A DNA stretch of 64,000 nt from Paraburkholderia sabiae (GTDB lineage Bacteria > Pseudomonadota > Gammaproteobacteria > Burkholderiales > Burkholderiaceae): contig NZ_CP125295.1 of the NCBI RefSeq assembly GCF_030412785.1, positions 1,054,001 through 1,118,000 of the forward strand, in the 5' to 3' direction. The translations under genes and the position numbers were made by a program. Position 1 is the first letter of the stretch. Each line of letters opens with the position of its first letter. This document shows positions 26,923-37,048 of the stretch, piece by piece. A model generated the notes under the pieces. The model made no database searches. It was not told the DNA's origin and saw only the letters and a program-made list of their open reading frames with translations.

Positions 26923-27063
26923 TTTTCCCCCTGGGGCCGGCAGCAATCAGTCCGGCTGCACTGTCACGCCGTGCATGGCGATGTCCTTCGTGCTGCACCA
27001 CGGCCACGGCATGCGTGCGCTAAAAACGCCGCATGCCGCGCGTGACGCAACCAGACAATCAGC

Positions 27064-28785
27064 TTACGCCGGCTTTCCCCAACTGTCTCTCAGACTGACG
27101 ATCCGGTTGAATACGGGTTTGCCCGGCTTCGTGTCATAGCGGTCGGCGACGAAGTAGCCGTGACGCTCGAACTGATAGCGCTGTTCCGGCTCGATGTCGC
27201 GCAGACCCGGCTCGACGAACGCATGCATGACGCGCTTCGAATCGGGATTGAGCGCTTCGAGGAAATCGCGGCCGCCCGCGTCGGGCTGCGCTTCCTTGAA
27301 CAGGCGATCGTAGATGCGCACTTCGACGGGCACCGCCTGGGTCGCGCTGATCCAGTGGATCGTGCCCTTCACCTTGTAGTTGTTCGCGCCTTCCGTGCCC
27401 GAACGGCTATCCGGGAAGTAGTTGCAGTGCACGGCGATCACGTTGCCGTTCTCGTCCTTCTCCGCGCCCGTGCATTCGACGACATAACCGTACTTCAGGC
27501 GCACCTTGTTGCCGGGGAACAGGCGGAAATAGCCCTTCGGCGCGCTTTCCATGAAGTCTTCGCGCTCGATCCACAGTTCGCGCGAGAACGGGAACGTGCG
27601 CACGCCGCGATCCGGATGATGCGGATGGACGGGCGCGCTGCATTCTTCCGTCTGGCCTTCCGGATAGTTGTCGATGACGAGCTTCAGCGGATCGAGCACG
27701 CAGGTCGCGCGCGGCGCCTTTTCGTCGAGATCGTCGCGCAGCGCGCCTTCGAACACGCTCATGTCGATCCACGAATCGACTTTCGTGATGCCGATGCGCT
27801 CGCAGAACAGCCTGATGCCGTCCGGCGTGAAGCCGCGCCGGCGCACACCGACGATGGTCGGCATACGCGGATCGTCCCAGCCGTCGACATGGCCTTCGTT
27901 GACGAGCTGCAGCAGCTTGCGCTTGCTGGTGATCGCGTACGTGAGATTCAGGCGCGAAAACTCGATCTGCTGCGGCAGCGGACGCGCGAAGATGCCGGCG
28001 TCGGCGAGTTCGTTGAGGATCCAGTCGTACAGCGGACGGTGATCTTCGAACTCGAGCGTGCACAGCGAATGCGTGATGTTTTCGAGCGCGTCCGAAATGC
28101 AGTGCGTGTAGTCGTACATCGGATACACGCACCACTTGTCGCCCGTCCGGTAGTGGTGGGCGAAGCGGATGCGGTAGATGACGGGATCGCGCATGTTGAA
28201 GTTCGGCGACGACATGTCGATCTTCGCGCGCAGCACGTGTTCGCCTTCCTTGAACTCGCCCGCCTTCATGCGGCGGAAGAGGTCCAGGTTTTCGTCGACG
28301 CTGCGGTCGCGGAAACGCGACGGCGTGCCGACTTCCGTCGCCGAGCCGCGGTTCGCGCGCATTTCTTCGGCGCTCTGGCTGTCCACGTAGGCCTTGCCGC
28401 GCGTGATCAGCAGTTCGGCGAATTCGTACAGCTTGTCGTAGTAGTCGCTCGCGAAGTAAAGGTGCTCCTGCTTGTCATCTTTCCATTCGAAGCCGAGCCA
28501 CTTCACGGCGTCGACGATCGAGTCGACGTATTCGAAGCTTTCCTTTTCCGGGTTCGTGTCGTCGAAGCGCAAATGGCACACGCCGCCGTAGCTTTGCGCG
28601 ATGCCGAAGTTCAGGCAGATGCTCTTCGCGTGGCCGATGTGCAGATAACCGTTCGGCTCCGGCGGAAAGCGCGTTTCCACGCGCTGGCTCCACTTATCCG
28701 AGCGGTTGTCGTCGTCGATGATGTTGCGGATGAAATTCGAAACGGGCGCGTCGTTGCGCTCGGCGTCTTTGCGATCGTTGTTCAT
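27064..28785 (-). CDS. glnS: Glutamine--tRNA ligase
   Basis: Class I aminoacyl-tRNA synthetase charging tRNA-Gln, 573 residues from the ATG at 28785. The HIGH motif lies in RFPPEPNGYLHIGHAKS (39-55), followed by the Rossmann fold with LRFDDTNPEKE. The KMSKS-equivalent is ITSKRKLLQLV, a little degenerate as is usual for GlnRS. The C-terminal beta-barrel anticodon domain covers the last ~200 residues. The frame extends upstream to 28854 through a possible operator/promoter region and is not used. Confidence 0.97.
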   Translation of the reverse strand: MNNDRKDAERNDAPVSNFIRNIIDDDNRSDKWSQRVETRFPPEPNGYLHIGHAKSICLNFGIAQSYGGVCHLRFDDTNPEKESFEYVDSIVDAVKWLGFEWKDDKQEHLYFASDYYDKLYEFAELLITRGKAYVDSQSAEEMRANRGSATEVGTPSRFRDRSVDENLDLFRRMKAGEFKEGEHVLRAKIDMSSPNFNMRDPVIYRIRFAHHYRTGDKWCVYPMYDYTHCISDALENITHSLCTLEFEDHRPLYDWILNELADAGIFARPLPQQIEFSRLNLTYAITSKRKLLQLVNEGHVDGWDDPRMPTIVGVRRRGFTPDGIRLFCERIGITKVDSWIDMSVFEGALRDDLDEKAPRATCVLDPLKLVIDNYPEGQTEECSAPVHPHHPDRGVRTFPFSRELWIEREDFMESAPKGYFRLFPGNKVRLKYGYVVECTGAEKDENGNVIAVHCNYFPDSRSGTEGANNYKVKGTIHWISATQAVPVEVRIYDRLFKEAQPDAGGRDFLEALNPDSKRVMHAFVEPGLRDIEPEQRYQFERHGYFVADRYDTKPGKPVFNRIVSLRDSWGKPA

Positions 28786-29282
28786 GCGAGATGGAGAGAG
28801 TCGGTCCTGGACACTATATGTGTCCGTTAGTCTGTCAATTCTACCTGACGACACATTCGACGACAGCCTTTAAGCCTGCGCAATACGGCGTGCAGCTTGC
28901 ACGTGCCCATTTTGTCCGGATTTTCGGGGTGCGATCCCCGCTGTAACAGGACGTAAATTGCATTGGCCCCGCGCAATGCACGCGCTTAGCATGCGTCGCG
29001 CTGCGCCGTCCTGCGACCGTGCGCGGCATCGTTTTTTGTGCGTCTCTTTCGTCTGCCGCAGTTCAGCCAGCAACCGGCTTGCCCGGCGGTTCTGGCGACG
29101 CGCCGCGTGCCTGTGGCGCCTCCGGCGGCGTTTTTCGGCAGACACTGCATTTCCGTTATTCTGTCGTGGCCTGGGCGGGCGCCGCCCGTCCCGCCGCTTC
29201 ACGCGACCTGTCCTTGCCGCGAGCCCGCCGTCTCTGGCGTTGCGCACGGGCGAGCCGGTCCATCGATCCCGGAGTTCCTCGG
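28786..29282. other. Divergent intergenic region between glnS and the gamma-glutamyltransferase gene
   Basis: The region has a perfect inverted repeat GGACAC-TATAT-GTGTCC (28809-28825) just upstream of glnS, and on the minus strand a TTGACA hexamer (28838-28833) before it. Spacing to a TATA-like -10 is short, so a normal promoter is uncertain. From 28870 to 29282 the sequence is GC-rich with no credible gene; the open frame leading into the gamma-glutamyltransferase gene from 29019 looks non-coding. Confidence 0.4.
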
Positions 29283-31088
29283 ATGTCTCTTCCGACGTCG
29301 CGCGCGCTGCGCGCACTTTCTGGTGCCGATATGCATGTCGAAACTCGTGCTGGCACCCACGCCGAATCATCTGCCGCGCGCGCCTTGGCGCGCGTCGCGA
29401 CCACGCTGGCGCTCACGGGCGCGCTGCTCGCGAGTTTCGTCGCGGCGCCTGTGGCCGATGCGAAAACGCCCCAGCCGAAGCCCGCGCTCGACGCATCCGC
29501 GGTCGCCGTGCCCGACCGCTATGCCGCGGACGCCGCGCAGCAAATCTTCGCGGCGGGCGGCAACGCCGTCGACGCCGCCGTCGCAGTCGCCTTCACGCTC
29601 GCCGTCACGTACCCGGATGCGGGCAACATCGGCGGCGGCGGGTTCATGACGGTGTACATGGACGGCAAGCCGTACTTCCTCGACTACCGCGAAAAAGCGC
29701 CGCAAAGCGCGACGCGCGACATGTACATCGACGACAAGGGCAACGTGATCAAGGGCATGAGCGCCGTCGGGCATCGCGCGGTGGCCGTGCCGGGCACCGT
29801 CGACGGCATGTGGGAGGCGCAGAAGCGCTTCGGCAAGCTCAAATGGAAGCAGGTGCTCGCGCCCGCGATCAAGTACGCGACGGACGGCTTCACCGTCGAA
29901 CCGTGGATGCAGAAGCGTCGCGAAGTCGCGTCGCAGAGCTTCGGCGGCAAGACCAATTTCGATGCGTATTTTTCGAACCTGAAGGCGGGCGTCGTGTACC
30001 GCCAGCCCGAACTCGCGCAGACGCTGACGCGAATTGCGTCCGACGGCGGCCGCGAGTTCTACGAAGGGCAGACGGCCGACCTGATCGCGCATCAGATGTA
30101 CGGCCACGGCCTCGTTACGAAAGCGGATCTGCTGCAGTACAAGGCCGTGTGGCGTCAGCCCGTGACGGCGAGCTGGAACGGCTATCAGATCGTCACGGCG
30201 CCGCCGCCGAGTTCGGGCGGCATCGGGCTGATCCAGCTGTTGAAGATGAAAGCGGACCTGAAGCCGCAATTCGACGGCGTGGCGCTCAATTCGGAGCCGT
30301 ATGTCCACCTGGTCGCGCAGATCGAGGACCGCGCGTTCGCCGATCGCCAGCAGTACATCGGCGACCCCGATTCGTACCGCGTGCCCGTCGACAAGCTGAT
30401 CGACGACGCGTATCTCGCGAAGCGCGTCGAAGACATCACGCCGGATGAAGTGCCGGGCGCCGCGCCCGTCAAGCCGGGTCTCGGCGACTCGATGCCCGAA
30501 AAGGCGCAGACGACGCATTTCTCCGTCGTCGACAAGTGGGGCAATGCCGTGTCGAACACGTACACGCTGAACGGGTCGTTCGGGTCGGGCGTGGTGGTTG
30601 ATGGCGGCGGCTTCGTTCTGAACGACGCGATGGACGACTTCGAGGCGAAAGCGGGCGTGAAGAACCAGTCCGGCGTAACGAGCGGCGACGTCAACACGAT
30701 CGCGCCGGGCCGCAGACCGTTGTCGTCGATGACGCCGACCATTCTGCTCAAGGACGGCAAGGTGGCGCTCGTGATCGGCACGCCGGGCGGCTCGCGCATT
30801 TTCACGTCGATCTTCCAGGTGATGACCGATCTGTACGACTTCAACCTGCCGCCCGCCGATGCGCTCTCCGCGATGCGCTTTCATCATCAGCTGTTGCCGC
30901 AGAAGACGATCTATTGGGAGCCGTATCACCCGATCGACGGCGAACTGGCCGAGCAGCTGAAGGCGCGCGGTTATACGGTGGAGGGGCAGACGTTCAACGG
31001 CGACGTGCAGATGATCCGCATCGATGGCACGACGCCGCAACCGGCCGCTGATCCGCGCGGCGTCGGCGTGGGCCGTGTGATTCAATAG
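29283..31088 (+). CDS. ggt: Gamma-glutamyltranspeptidase
   Basis: Periplasmic N-terminal-nucleophile hydrolase that cleaves glutathione and transfers glutamyl groups. The 601-residue precursor from the ATG at 29283 (GGAG 8 nt upstream) has a hydrophobic export segment at about 44-62. The large-subunit motif GGGFMTVYMDGKPYFLDYREKAP is followed by the self-cleavage site KAQ-TTHFSVVD, with the catalytic Thr at about 410. The small subunit shows NGSFGSGVVVDGGGFVLND, PLSSMTPTI and GTPGGSRI, the glutamate-binding region. It is a single gene followed by a hydrolase 52 nt later. Confidence 0.95.
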   Translation: MSLPTSRALRALSGADMHVETRAGTHAESSAARALARVATTLALTGALLASFVAAPVADAKTPQPKPALDASAVAVPDRYAADAAQQIFAAGGNAVDAAVAVAFTLAVTYPDAGNIGGGGFMTVYMDGKPYFLDYREKAPQSATRDMYIDDKGNVIKGMSAVGHRAVAVPGTVDGMWEAQKRFGKLKWKQVLAPAIKYATDGFTVEPWMQKRREVASQSFGGKTNFDAYFSNLKAGVVYRQPELAQTLTRIASDGGREFYEGQTADLIAHQMYGHGLVTKADLLQYKAVWRQPVTASWNGYQIVTAPPPSSGGIGLIQLLKMKADLKPQFDGVALNSEPYVHLVAQIEDRAFADRQQYIGDPDSYRVPVDKLIDDAYLAKRVEDITPDEVPGAAPVKPGLGDSMPEKAQTTHFSVVDKWGNAVSNTYTLNGSFGSGVVVDGGGFVLNDAMDDFEAKAGVKNQSGVTSGDVNTIAPGRRPLSSMTPTILLKDGKVALVIGTPGGSRIFTSIFQVMTDLYDFNLPPADALSAMRFHHQLLPQKTIYWEPYHPIDGELAEQLKARGYTVEGQTFNGDVQMIRIDGTTPQPAADPRGVGVGRVIQ

Positions 31089-31140
31089 CGATGGCGGCGC
31101 GGCCGCTTTCCATGAACACACGACAAAAACGGGGAACGGA

Positions 31141-31692
31141 ATGACATTGGAGCAGCGGAGCGTAATCGTGTTGCCGGGTTACATGAACTCGGGCGACGGC
31201 CACTGGCAGACGCGCTGGGAAGCGCGCTACCCGAACTTTTCGCGCGTGCCGATGCGCGACTGGGATCATCCCGTCTGCGAAGAATGGTGCGACACGCTCG
31301 ACGCCACGATTGCCGCTTCGAAGACCCCCGTTCTGTTTGCCGCGCACAGCCTTGGCTGCCTGACGGTCGCGTTCTGGGCGGCGCGCCATGCGTCGAAAGA
31401 TGCGCTCGCGAAAGTGGCGGGGGCATTGCTGGTCGCGTTGCCCGATCCCGCGGGTCCGGGATTTCCCGCTGATGCCGCCGGTTTCGACGACGTGCCGATG
31501 TTGACGCTGCCGTTTCCGTCGATCGTCGTCGCGAGCACGGACGATCCGTATGGCGGCGTGCCGTTCTCGCAGGCCTGTGCGGCCGCGTGGGGCAGCCGCT
31601 GGGAGAACATCGGCCCGCGAGGTCATATCAACGCGGACAGCGGGTTGGGCGAGTGGGACGAAGGACAGCGCTGGCTGGGGTCGATGGCGTGA
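31141..31692 (+). CDS. RBBP9/YdeN-type alpha/beta hydrolase
   Basis: A 183-residue minimal serine hydrolase. The oxyanion segment is LPGYMNSGDGHWQTRWE (11-27), the nucleophile elbow AAHSLGC puts Ser70 in place, the acid is in ASTDDPYG (about 134-135), and the histidine is in GHINADSGLG (His162). This spacing identifies the RBBP9/YdeN family; physiological substrates are unknown. It follows the ggt gene closely on the same strand and converges with a CoA-transferase gene. Confidence 0.87.
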   Translation: MTLEQRSVIVLPGYMNSGDGHWQTRWEARYPNFSRVPMRDWDHPVCEEWCDTLDATIAASKTPVLFAAHSLGCLTVAFWAARHASKDALAKVAGALLVALPDPAGPGFPADAAGFDDVPMLTLPFPSIVVASTDDPYGGVPFSQACAAAWGSRWENIGPRGHINADSGLGEWDEGQRWLGSMA

Positions 31693-31768
31693 GGCGGCGC
31701 AGGCTGCCAATACTTCGGTTTAGCCTGCACGCCACCACTGGGACGCGCCCGTTCAACGGCGTGTCGCT

Positions 31769-32989
31769 TCAGATCACCGAGCGGCCCCGCAACCCGTCGA
31801 TCTGCTCGTCGCCATAACCGAGCACGTCTCGCAACACTGCTTCCGTATGTTCGCCGAGCGTCGGCGGATGCGCCTGCGCTTCGGGCGGCGTCGCGCTCAT
31901 CCGGATAGGGTTGCGCACCAGCTTGACCGTACCGCCCGACGGATGCGGCAGTTGCAGCTGCATGCCGCGAGCGACCACCTGTTCGTTGTCGAACACCTCT
32001 TCCAGATCGTTGATCGGGCCGCACGGCACGCCCGCGGCTTCGAGCGCATCGATCCATTCGTGCTTGCTGCGCGTGCGAACCATCTCCGCGAGAATCGGCA
32101 CGAGAATCTCGCGGTTGCGCACGCGAGCCGGGTTGGTCGCGAAGCGGTCGTCGTCGGCGAGCTCCGCGCGCTGGCCCGCTTCGACGAACTTGCGGAACTG
32201 CCCATCGTTGCCGACGGCGACGATGATCCAGCTGTCGCTCGTCTGGAACGTCTGATACGGAACGATGTTCGGATGCGCGTTGCCCCAGCGCGCGGGCGGC
32301 TTGCCGCTCGCGAGGAAATTCGAATTCATGTTGGCGAGCATCGCGACCTGCACATCGAGCAGCGCCATGTCGATGTACTGGCCTTCGCCCGTGCGGTCGC
32401 GGTGCGCGAGCGCTGTCAGCACGGCGACTGTCGAGTACATGCCCGTCATCAGATCGGCGATGGCGACGCCTGCTTTCTGCGGACCGCCGCCCGGCTGCCC
32501 GTCGCGCTCGCCCGTGATGCTCATGAAGCCGCCGATGCCCTGCACGATGAAGTCGTAGCCCGCGCGCTGAGCATACGGCCCCGTCTGCCCGAAGCCCGTT
32601 ACCGAGCAGTAGACGATATCCGGCTTCACGGCCTTTAGCGATTCATAGTCGAGCCCGTACTTCTTCAATTGGCCGACCTTGTAGTTCTCCAGCACGACGT
32701 CGCTTTGCGCGGCCAGTTCGCGGACGATCTGCTGTCCTTCTGGCGTCGCGATGTCGACCGTCACCGAGCGCTTGTTGCGGTTCGCCGCCAGATAGTAGGC
32801 GGCCTCGCGCGTGTCCGCGCCGTCCGGCGTTTTCAGATACGGCGGCCCCCAATGACGCGTGTCGTCGCCGGCGCCCGGACGCTCGACCTTGATCACGTCG
32901 GCGCCGAAATCGGCGAGCGTTTGCGCGCACCACGGACCAGCGAGCACGCGGGTGAGGTCCAGCACGCGGATATGACTGAGTGCGCCCAT
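31769..32989 (-). CDS. Class III (CaiB/BaiF family) CoA-transferase
   Basis: A 406-residue enzyme that moves CoA between carboxylic acids. It has the family N-terminus LSHIRVLDLTRVLAGPWCAQTLADFGADVIKVERP (4-38), SVTVDIATPEGQQI, DVVLENYKVGQLKKYGLDY and the catalytic aspartate in VAIADLMTGMYS (Asp179). The C-terminal half includes RWGNAHPNIVPYQTFQTSD and GVPCGPINDLEEVF. The ATG at 32989 is taken for homology; its ribosome site is weak and the frame runs to 33112. It stands alone, so the acyl substrate is not indicated (formyl-, succinyl- or mesaconyl-type all possible). Confidence 0.9.
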   Translation of the reverse strand: MGALSHIRVLDLTRVLAGPWCAQTLADFGADVIKVERPGAGDDTRHWGPPYLKTPDGADTREAAYYLAANRNKRSVTVDIATPEGQQIVRELAAQSDVVLENYKVGQLKKYGLDYESLKAVKPDIVYCSVTGFGQTGPYAQRAGYDFIVQGIGGFMSITGERDGQPGGGPQKAGVAIADLMTGMYSTVAVLTALAHRDRTGEGQYIDMALLDVQVAMLANMNSNFLASGKPPARWGNAHPNIVPYQTFQTSDSWIIVAVGNDGQFRKFVEAGQRAELADDDRFATNPARVRNREILVPILAEMVRTRSKHEWIDALEAAGVPCGPINDLEEVFDNEQVVARGMQLQLPHPSGGTVKLVRNPIRMSATPPEAQAHPPTLGEHTEAVLRDVLGYGDEQIDGLRGRSVI

Positions 32990-33206
32990 ATTCTGTCTAC
33001 GTCTCCAATGTGATGGGGCACGCGCCGCGCGGGCGCTGCCCGATTCGATCGATGTGTTGCATCTTAAGCGATCGGCCGCGCCTGGCCTATCCAGCCTGAC
33101 GGCATAGGACAAATGACAGCCGGGGCATTTTTCGAGGAAAAACTGGCCGGATGGCCAATGCCGCGCGCAACCCGCGCCACGCCGCCGCGCGAGAACGCCG
33201 ATCCCG

Positions 33207-33212
33207 TATAAT
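33207..33212 (+). promoter_or_regulatory. -10 element upstream of alaS
   Basis: A perfect TATAAT hexamer lies 88 nt before the alaS ATG in an interval otherwise rich in GC. The -35 region at 17 bp has no clear match, so only the -10 box is claimed. Confidence 0.4.
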
Positions 33213-33299
33213 CGACCGTTCAGGAAACAATCTATTGCGACGGCCGGTCAGTCTTCCGCAGCCGTCGGCTCAAGCCAGGACCGTCCCCAAAAGCACGCT

Positions 33300-35924
33300 A
33301 TGAAAGCCGCCGAAATCCGCGAGAAATTCCTCAAGTTCTTCGAATCGAAGGGCCATACGATCGTCCGTTCGTCGAGCCTCGTGCCCGGCAACGACCCGAC
33401 GCTGCTCTTCACCAATTCGGGCATGGTGCAGTTCAAAGATGTGTTTCTCGGCGCCGAATCGCGTCCGTACTCGCGGGCCACGACGGCGCAGCGGAGCGTG
33501 CGCGCGGGCGGCAAGCACAACGACCTGGAAAACGTCGGCTACACCGCGCGTCACCACACGTTCTTCGAAATGCTCGGCAACTTCTCGTTCGGCGACTATT
33601 TCAAGCGCGACGCGATCCACTACGCGTGGGAACTGCTGACGGGCGTCTACCAGCTGCCGAAGGAAAAGCTCTGGGTCACCGTCTATCAGGAAGACGACGA
33701 AGCCTTCGGCATCTGGGAAAAAGAAGTCGGCGTGCCGGCTGAGCGCATCATCCGCATCGGCGACAACAAGGGTGCGCGCTACGCGTCGGACAACTTCTGG
33801 CAGATGGCCGACGTCGGCCCGTGCGGCCCGTGCTCGGAAATCTTCTACGACCACGGTCCGGACGTGTGGGGCGGCCCGCCGGGATCGCCTGAAGAAGACG
33901 GCGATCGTTACATCGAGATCTGGAATCTCGTGTTCATGCAGTTCAGCCGCGACGCGCAGGGCAACATGACGCCGCTGCCCAAGCAGTGCGTGGACACGGG
34001 CATGGGCCTGGAACGTATCGCGGCCGTGCTGCAGCACGTGCACAGCAACTACGAGATCGACCTGTTCCAGGCGCTCATCAAGGCTGCCGGCCGTGAAACG
34101 GGAATCGAAGATCTGTCGAACAACTCGCTGAAGGTGATCGCCGATCACATCCGCGCGTGCTCGTTCCTGATCGTCGACGGCGTGATCCCCGGCAACGAAG
34201 GCCGTGGCTACGTGCTGCGCCGTATCGTGCGCCGTGCTATCCGTCATGGCTACAAGCTCGGCCGCAAGGGTTCGTTCTTCCACAAGCTGGTCGCGGATCT
34301 CGTCGCGCAGATGGGCGGCGCGTATCCCGAACTGGCTGATGCCGAACAGCGCGTCACGGACGTTCTGCGCCAGGAAGAAGAGCGCTTCTTCGAGACCATC
34401 GAACACGGCATGTCGATTCTCGAAGCCGCGTTGGCGGACCTCAAATCGAAGGGCGGCAAGACGCTCGACGGCGAAGTCGCGTTCAAACTGCACGACACCT
34501 ACGGCTTCCCGCTCGATCTGACGGCGGACGTGTGCCGCGAGCGCGGCGTCACGGTCGACGAACCGGCGTTCGACGAAGCGATGGCCCGTCAGCGCGAACA
34601 GGCGCGCGCGGCCGGCAAGTTCAAGATGGCGCAGGGCCTGGAATACACGGGCGCGAAGACCACGTTCCACGGCTACGAAGAGATCGTCTTCGATGACGCA
34701 AAGGTCACCGCGCTGTACGTCGACGGCGCATCCGTCAACGAAGTGACGAAGGGCCAGCAGGCTGTCGTCGTGCTCGATCACACGCCGTTCTACGCGGAGT
34801 CGGGCGGTCAGGTCGGCGATCAGGGCGTGCTCGCGAATGCGAACATCCGCTTTGGCGTCGTCGATACGCTGAAGGTGCAGGCCGACGTCGTGGGCCACCA
34901 CGGCACGCTGGAGCAGGGCACGCTGAAAATCGGCGACGTCGTGAAGGCGGAAATCGACGCCGTCCGCCGTGCGCGCACGGCTCGCAACCACTCGGCCACG
35001 CACCTGATGCACAAGGCGCTGCGCGAAGTGCTCGGCGGTCACGTGCAGCAGAAGGGCTCGCTGGTCGACGCGGACAAGACCCGCTTCGACTTCGCGCACA
35101 ACGCGCCGATGACGGACGAACAGATTCGCCGCGTCGAAGAAATCGTCAACGCCGAAGTGCTGGCGAACGCGCCGGGCATCGTGCGCGTGATGTCGTACGA
35201 CGACGCGGTGAAGGGCGGCGCGATGGCGCTGTTCGGCGAAAAGTACGGCGACGAAGTGCGCGTGCTCGACTTGGGCTTCTCGCGGGAACTCTGCGGCGGT
35301 ACGCACGTGAATCGCACGGGCGACATCGGCTTCTTCAAGATCGTGATGGAAGGCGGCGTCGCGGCGGGCATCCGTCGCGTCGAAGCGATCACGGGTGACA
35401 ACGCGGTGCGCTTCGTGCAGGAACTGGACGCGCGCATCAATGCCGCAGCAGCCGCGCTGAAGGCGCAGCCGTCGGAACTGACGCAGCGCATTTCGCTGGT
35501 TCAGGACCAGGTAAAGGCGCTCGAAAAGGAACTGGGCGCGCTGAAGTCGAAGATGGCGTCGAGCCAGGGCGATGAACTGGCGGGTCAGGCAATCGAGGTG
35601 TCCGGCGTGCAGGTGCTGGCGGCAACGCTCGAAGGCGCGGACGTCAAGACGCTGCGCGAAACCGTCGACAAGCTGAAGGACAAGCTCAAGAGCGCGGCCA
35701 TCGTGCTGGCGTCTGTCGAAGGCGGCAAGGTCAGCCTGATCGCGGGCGTCACGGCCGAGGCAAGCAAGAAGGTCAAGGCGGGCGAACTGGTGAACTTCGT
35801 CGCGCAGCAGGTCGGTGGCAAGGGCGGCGGACGTCCGGACATGGCGCAGGCAGGCGGCACCGAGCCGGCTAATCTGCCCGCTGCGCTGGCAGGCGTGAAG
35901 GGCTGGGTGGAAGCGCAACTCTGA
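33300..35924 (+). CDS. alaS: Alanine--tRNA ligase
   Basis: An 874-residue class II synthetase of full length. It begins [19 protein letters not shown]. The catalytic core has [50 protein letters not shown] and DTGMGLERI (motif 3). The editing domain has [16 protein letters not shown] (zinc/editing HxxxH) and [14 protein letters not shown]. The C-terminal oligomerisation/DHHA1 domain ends [14 protein letters not shown]. It is followed by a symmetrical terminator. Confidence 0.98.
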   Translation: MKAAEIREKFLKFFESKGHTIVRSSSLVPGNDPTLLFTNSGMVQFKDVFLGAESRPYSRATTAQRSVRAGGKHNDLENVGYTARHHTFFEMLGNFSFGDYFKRDAIHYAWELLTGVYQLPKEKLWVTVYQEDDEAFGIWEKEVGVPAERIIRIGDNKGARYASDNFWQMADVGPCGPCSEIFYDHGPDVWGGPPGSPEEDGDRYIEIWNLVFMQFSRDAQGNMTPLPKQCVDTGMGLERIAAVLQHVHSNYEIDLFQALIKAAGRETGIEDLSNNSLKVIADHIRACSFLIVDGVIPGNEGRGYVLRRIVRRAIRHGYKLGRKGSFFHKLVADLVAQMGGAYPELADAEQRVTDVLRQEEERFFETIEHGMSILEAALADLKSKGGKTLDGEVAFKLHDTYGFPLDLTADVCRERGVTVDEPAFDEAMARQREQARAAGKFKMAQGLEYTGAKTTFHGYEEIVFDDAKVTALYVDGASVNEVTKGQQAVVVLDHTPFYAESGGQVGDQGVLANANIRFGVVDTLKVQADVVGHHGTLEQGTLKIGDVVKAEIDAVRRARTARNHSATHLMHKALREVLGGHVQQKGSLVDADKTRFDFAHNAPMTDEQIRRVEEIVNAEVLANAPGIVRVMSYDDAVKGGAMALFGEKYGDEVRVLDLGFSRELCGGTHVNRTGDIGFFKIVMEGGVAAGIRRVEAITGDNAVRFVQELDARINAAAAALKAQPSELTQRISLVQDQVKALEKELGALKSKMASSQGDELAGQAIEVSGVQVLAATLEGADVKTLRETVDKLKDKLKSAAIVLASVEGGKVSLIAGVTAEASKKVKAGELVNFVAQQVGGKGGGRPDMAQAGGTEPANLPAALAGVKGWVEAQL

Positions 35925-35969
35925 GCGCGCCCGGAGCGGGGCAGATAGCTTCCGCTTTTGCATAAAAGA

Positions 35970-36003
35970 AAGCCGCGAGTCGATGAGACTCGCGGCTTTT
36001 TGC
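35970..36003. terminator. Bidirectional terminator between alaS and the LysR gene
   Basis: agccgcgagtc and gactcgcggct form a perfect 11-bp stem around the loop gatga, with a T run on the right (ttttt, after about 35996) and an A-rich stretch on the left (aaaagaa). It can stop alaS transcription and, read leftwards, the convergent LysR-type regulator gene. Confidence 0.8.
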
Positions 36004-36044
36004 TTTTCGTGGGCAGACCACTCATTCACGCAAATAAAGCGCGC

Positions 36045-36950
36045 TCACACGGCCGCTTCTTCCGAACCCATCTCCTGCACGTTCCCGCTCGCGACCAGCA
36101 TCCCGCGCAGCGCATTCAGCGCCGACGAGAAATGACCGCGCCGCCAGATCAGCAGCGTGTCGATACTGCCCAGTTCATCGAGCGTATGCACGGCGATATC
36201 GTTCGATTCCGGCAGCAGCGCCAGCACCGAGCGCGGCGCGACGGCTACGCCCGCGCCCGCCGCCACGCAGGCGACGATCGCGTGATACGAACCGAGTTCC
36301 AGCACGCGCGCCGGGCGCATGCCGCGATCCATGTACCACTTTTCGACATGCGTGCGATACGCACAGCCCGTTTCGAAGGCGATCAGCGTCGACAGCGTGA
36401 CGTCGCTGGCGTGACGGATAGGCGGATGGCCGCGCGGCGTCAGCATCACCAGTTCTTCGCGAAACACGGGCTCGATCTCATACATATCGCCGATCCAGCC
36501 CGGATCGAGTGGCGTCGCGACGATCGCGGCATCCACTTCGAACTCGCGCACCCGGTCGATCAGCTTGCCCGTCGTCCCTGTTTCCAGTTCGAGCGCGACG
36601 TCGGGCCACGTCTGGTGATAGTGCGCCAGCAGGCCCGGCAGACGGGTCGCGGCGACGCTTTCCATCGTGCCGAGCCGCAGCCGGCCGCTCGGACGCGCGT
36701 CCTTGATCGCATGCCGCGCTTCATCGGCGAGTGCGAGCAGCCGTTCGGCATAGGGCAGCAGCGTTTCGCCGGCGGGCGTGAGCACAAGCCGCCGGCCGTC
36801 GCGAATGAAAAGCTCCGTGCCCAGCTGTTCTTCGAGTTGCTTGATGCGCGTCGTCACGTTCGATTGCACGCGATTGAGCTTCGCGGCGGCACGCGTCACG
36901 CCGTTTTCGCGCACGACGGCGCGAAAAATGGTGAGAGCGGCAAGATCCAT
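36045..36950 (-). CDS. LysR-family transcriptional regulator
   Basis: A 301-residue regulator. The N-terminal winged helix (1-60) begins MDLAALTIFRAVVRENGVTRAAAKLNRVQSNVTTRIKQLEEQLG, and the effector-binding domain covers about 90-290. The start at 36950 is supported by GGAGAG 4 nt upstream; the frame is open beyond to 37049. It is divergent from an MFS transporter gene with a 98-nt gap, the usual arrangement in which a LysR protein controls its neighbour. Sequence of the ligand pocket does not reveal the inducer. Confidence 0.9.
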   Translation of the reverse strand: MDLAALTIFRAVVRENGVTRAAAKLNRVQSNVTTRIKQLEEQLGTELFIRDGRRLVLTPAGETLLPYAERLLALADEARHAIKDARPSGRLRLGTMESVAATRLPGLLAHYHQTWPDVALELETGTTGKLIDRVREFEVDAAIVATPLDPGWIGDMYEIEPVFREELVMLTPRGHPPIRHASDVTLSTLIAFETGCAYRTHVEKWYMDRGMRPARVLELGSYHAIVACVAAGAGVAVAPRSVLALLPESNDIAVHTLDELGSIDTLLIWRRGHFSSALNALRGMLVASGNVQEMGSEEAAV

Positions 36951-37048
36951 TAATCTCTCCATGAGATTCAATCTATCCGTATTATTCATTTTATGAGATT
37001 GATGGGTCAAGCTACGATTTCGGTAAAACAGCCACGGCCGTAACCGCA

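Noticed and set aside
33270..36029. Very long antisense frame opposite alaS (over 900 codons)
   Set aside because: It mirrors the third-codon-position GC of alaS and has no family motif or ribosome site. The same holds for long frames opposite pstA/pstB, ppk, glnS and the iol genes.
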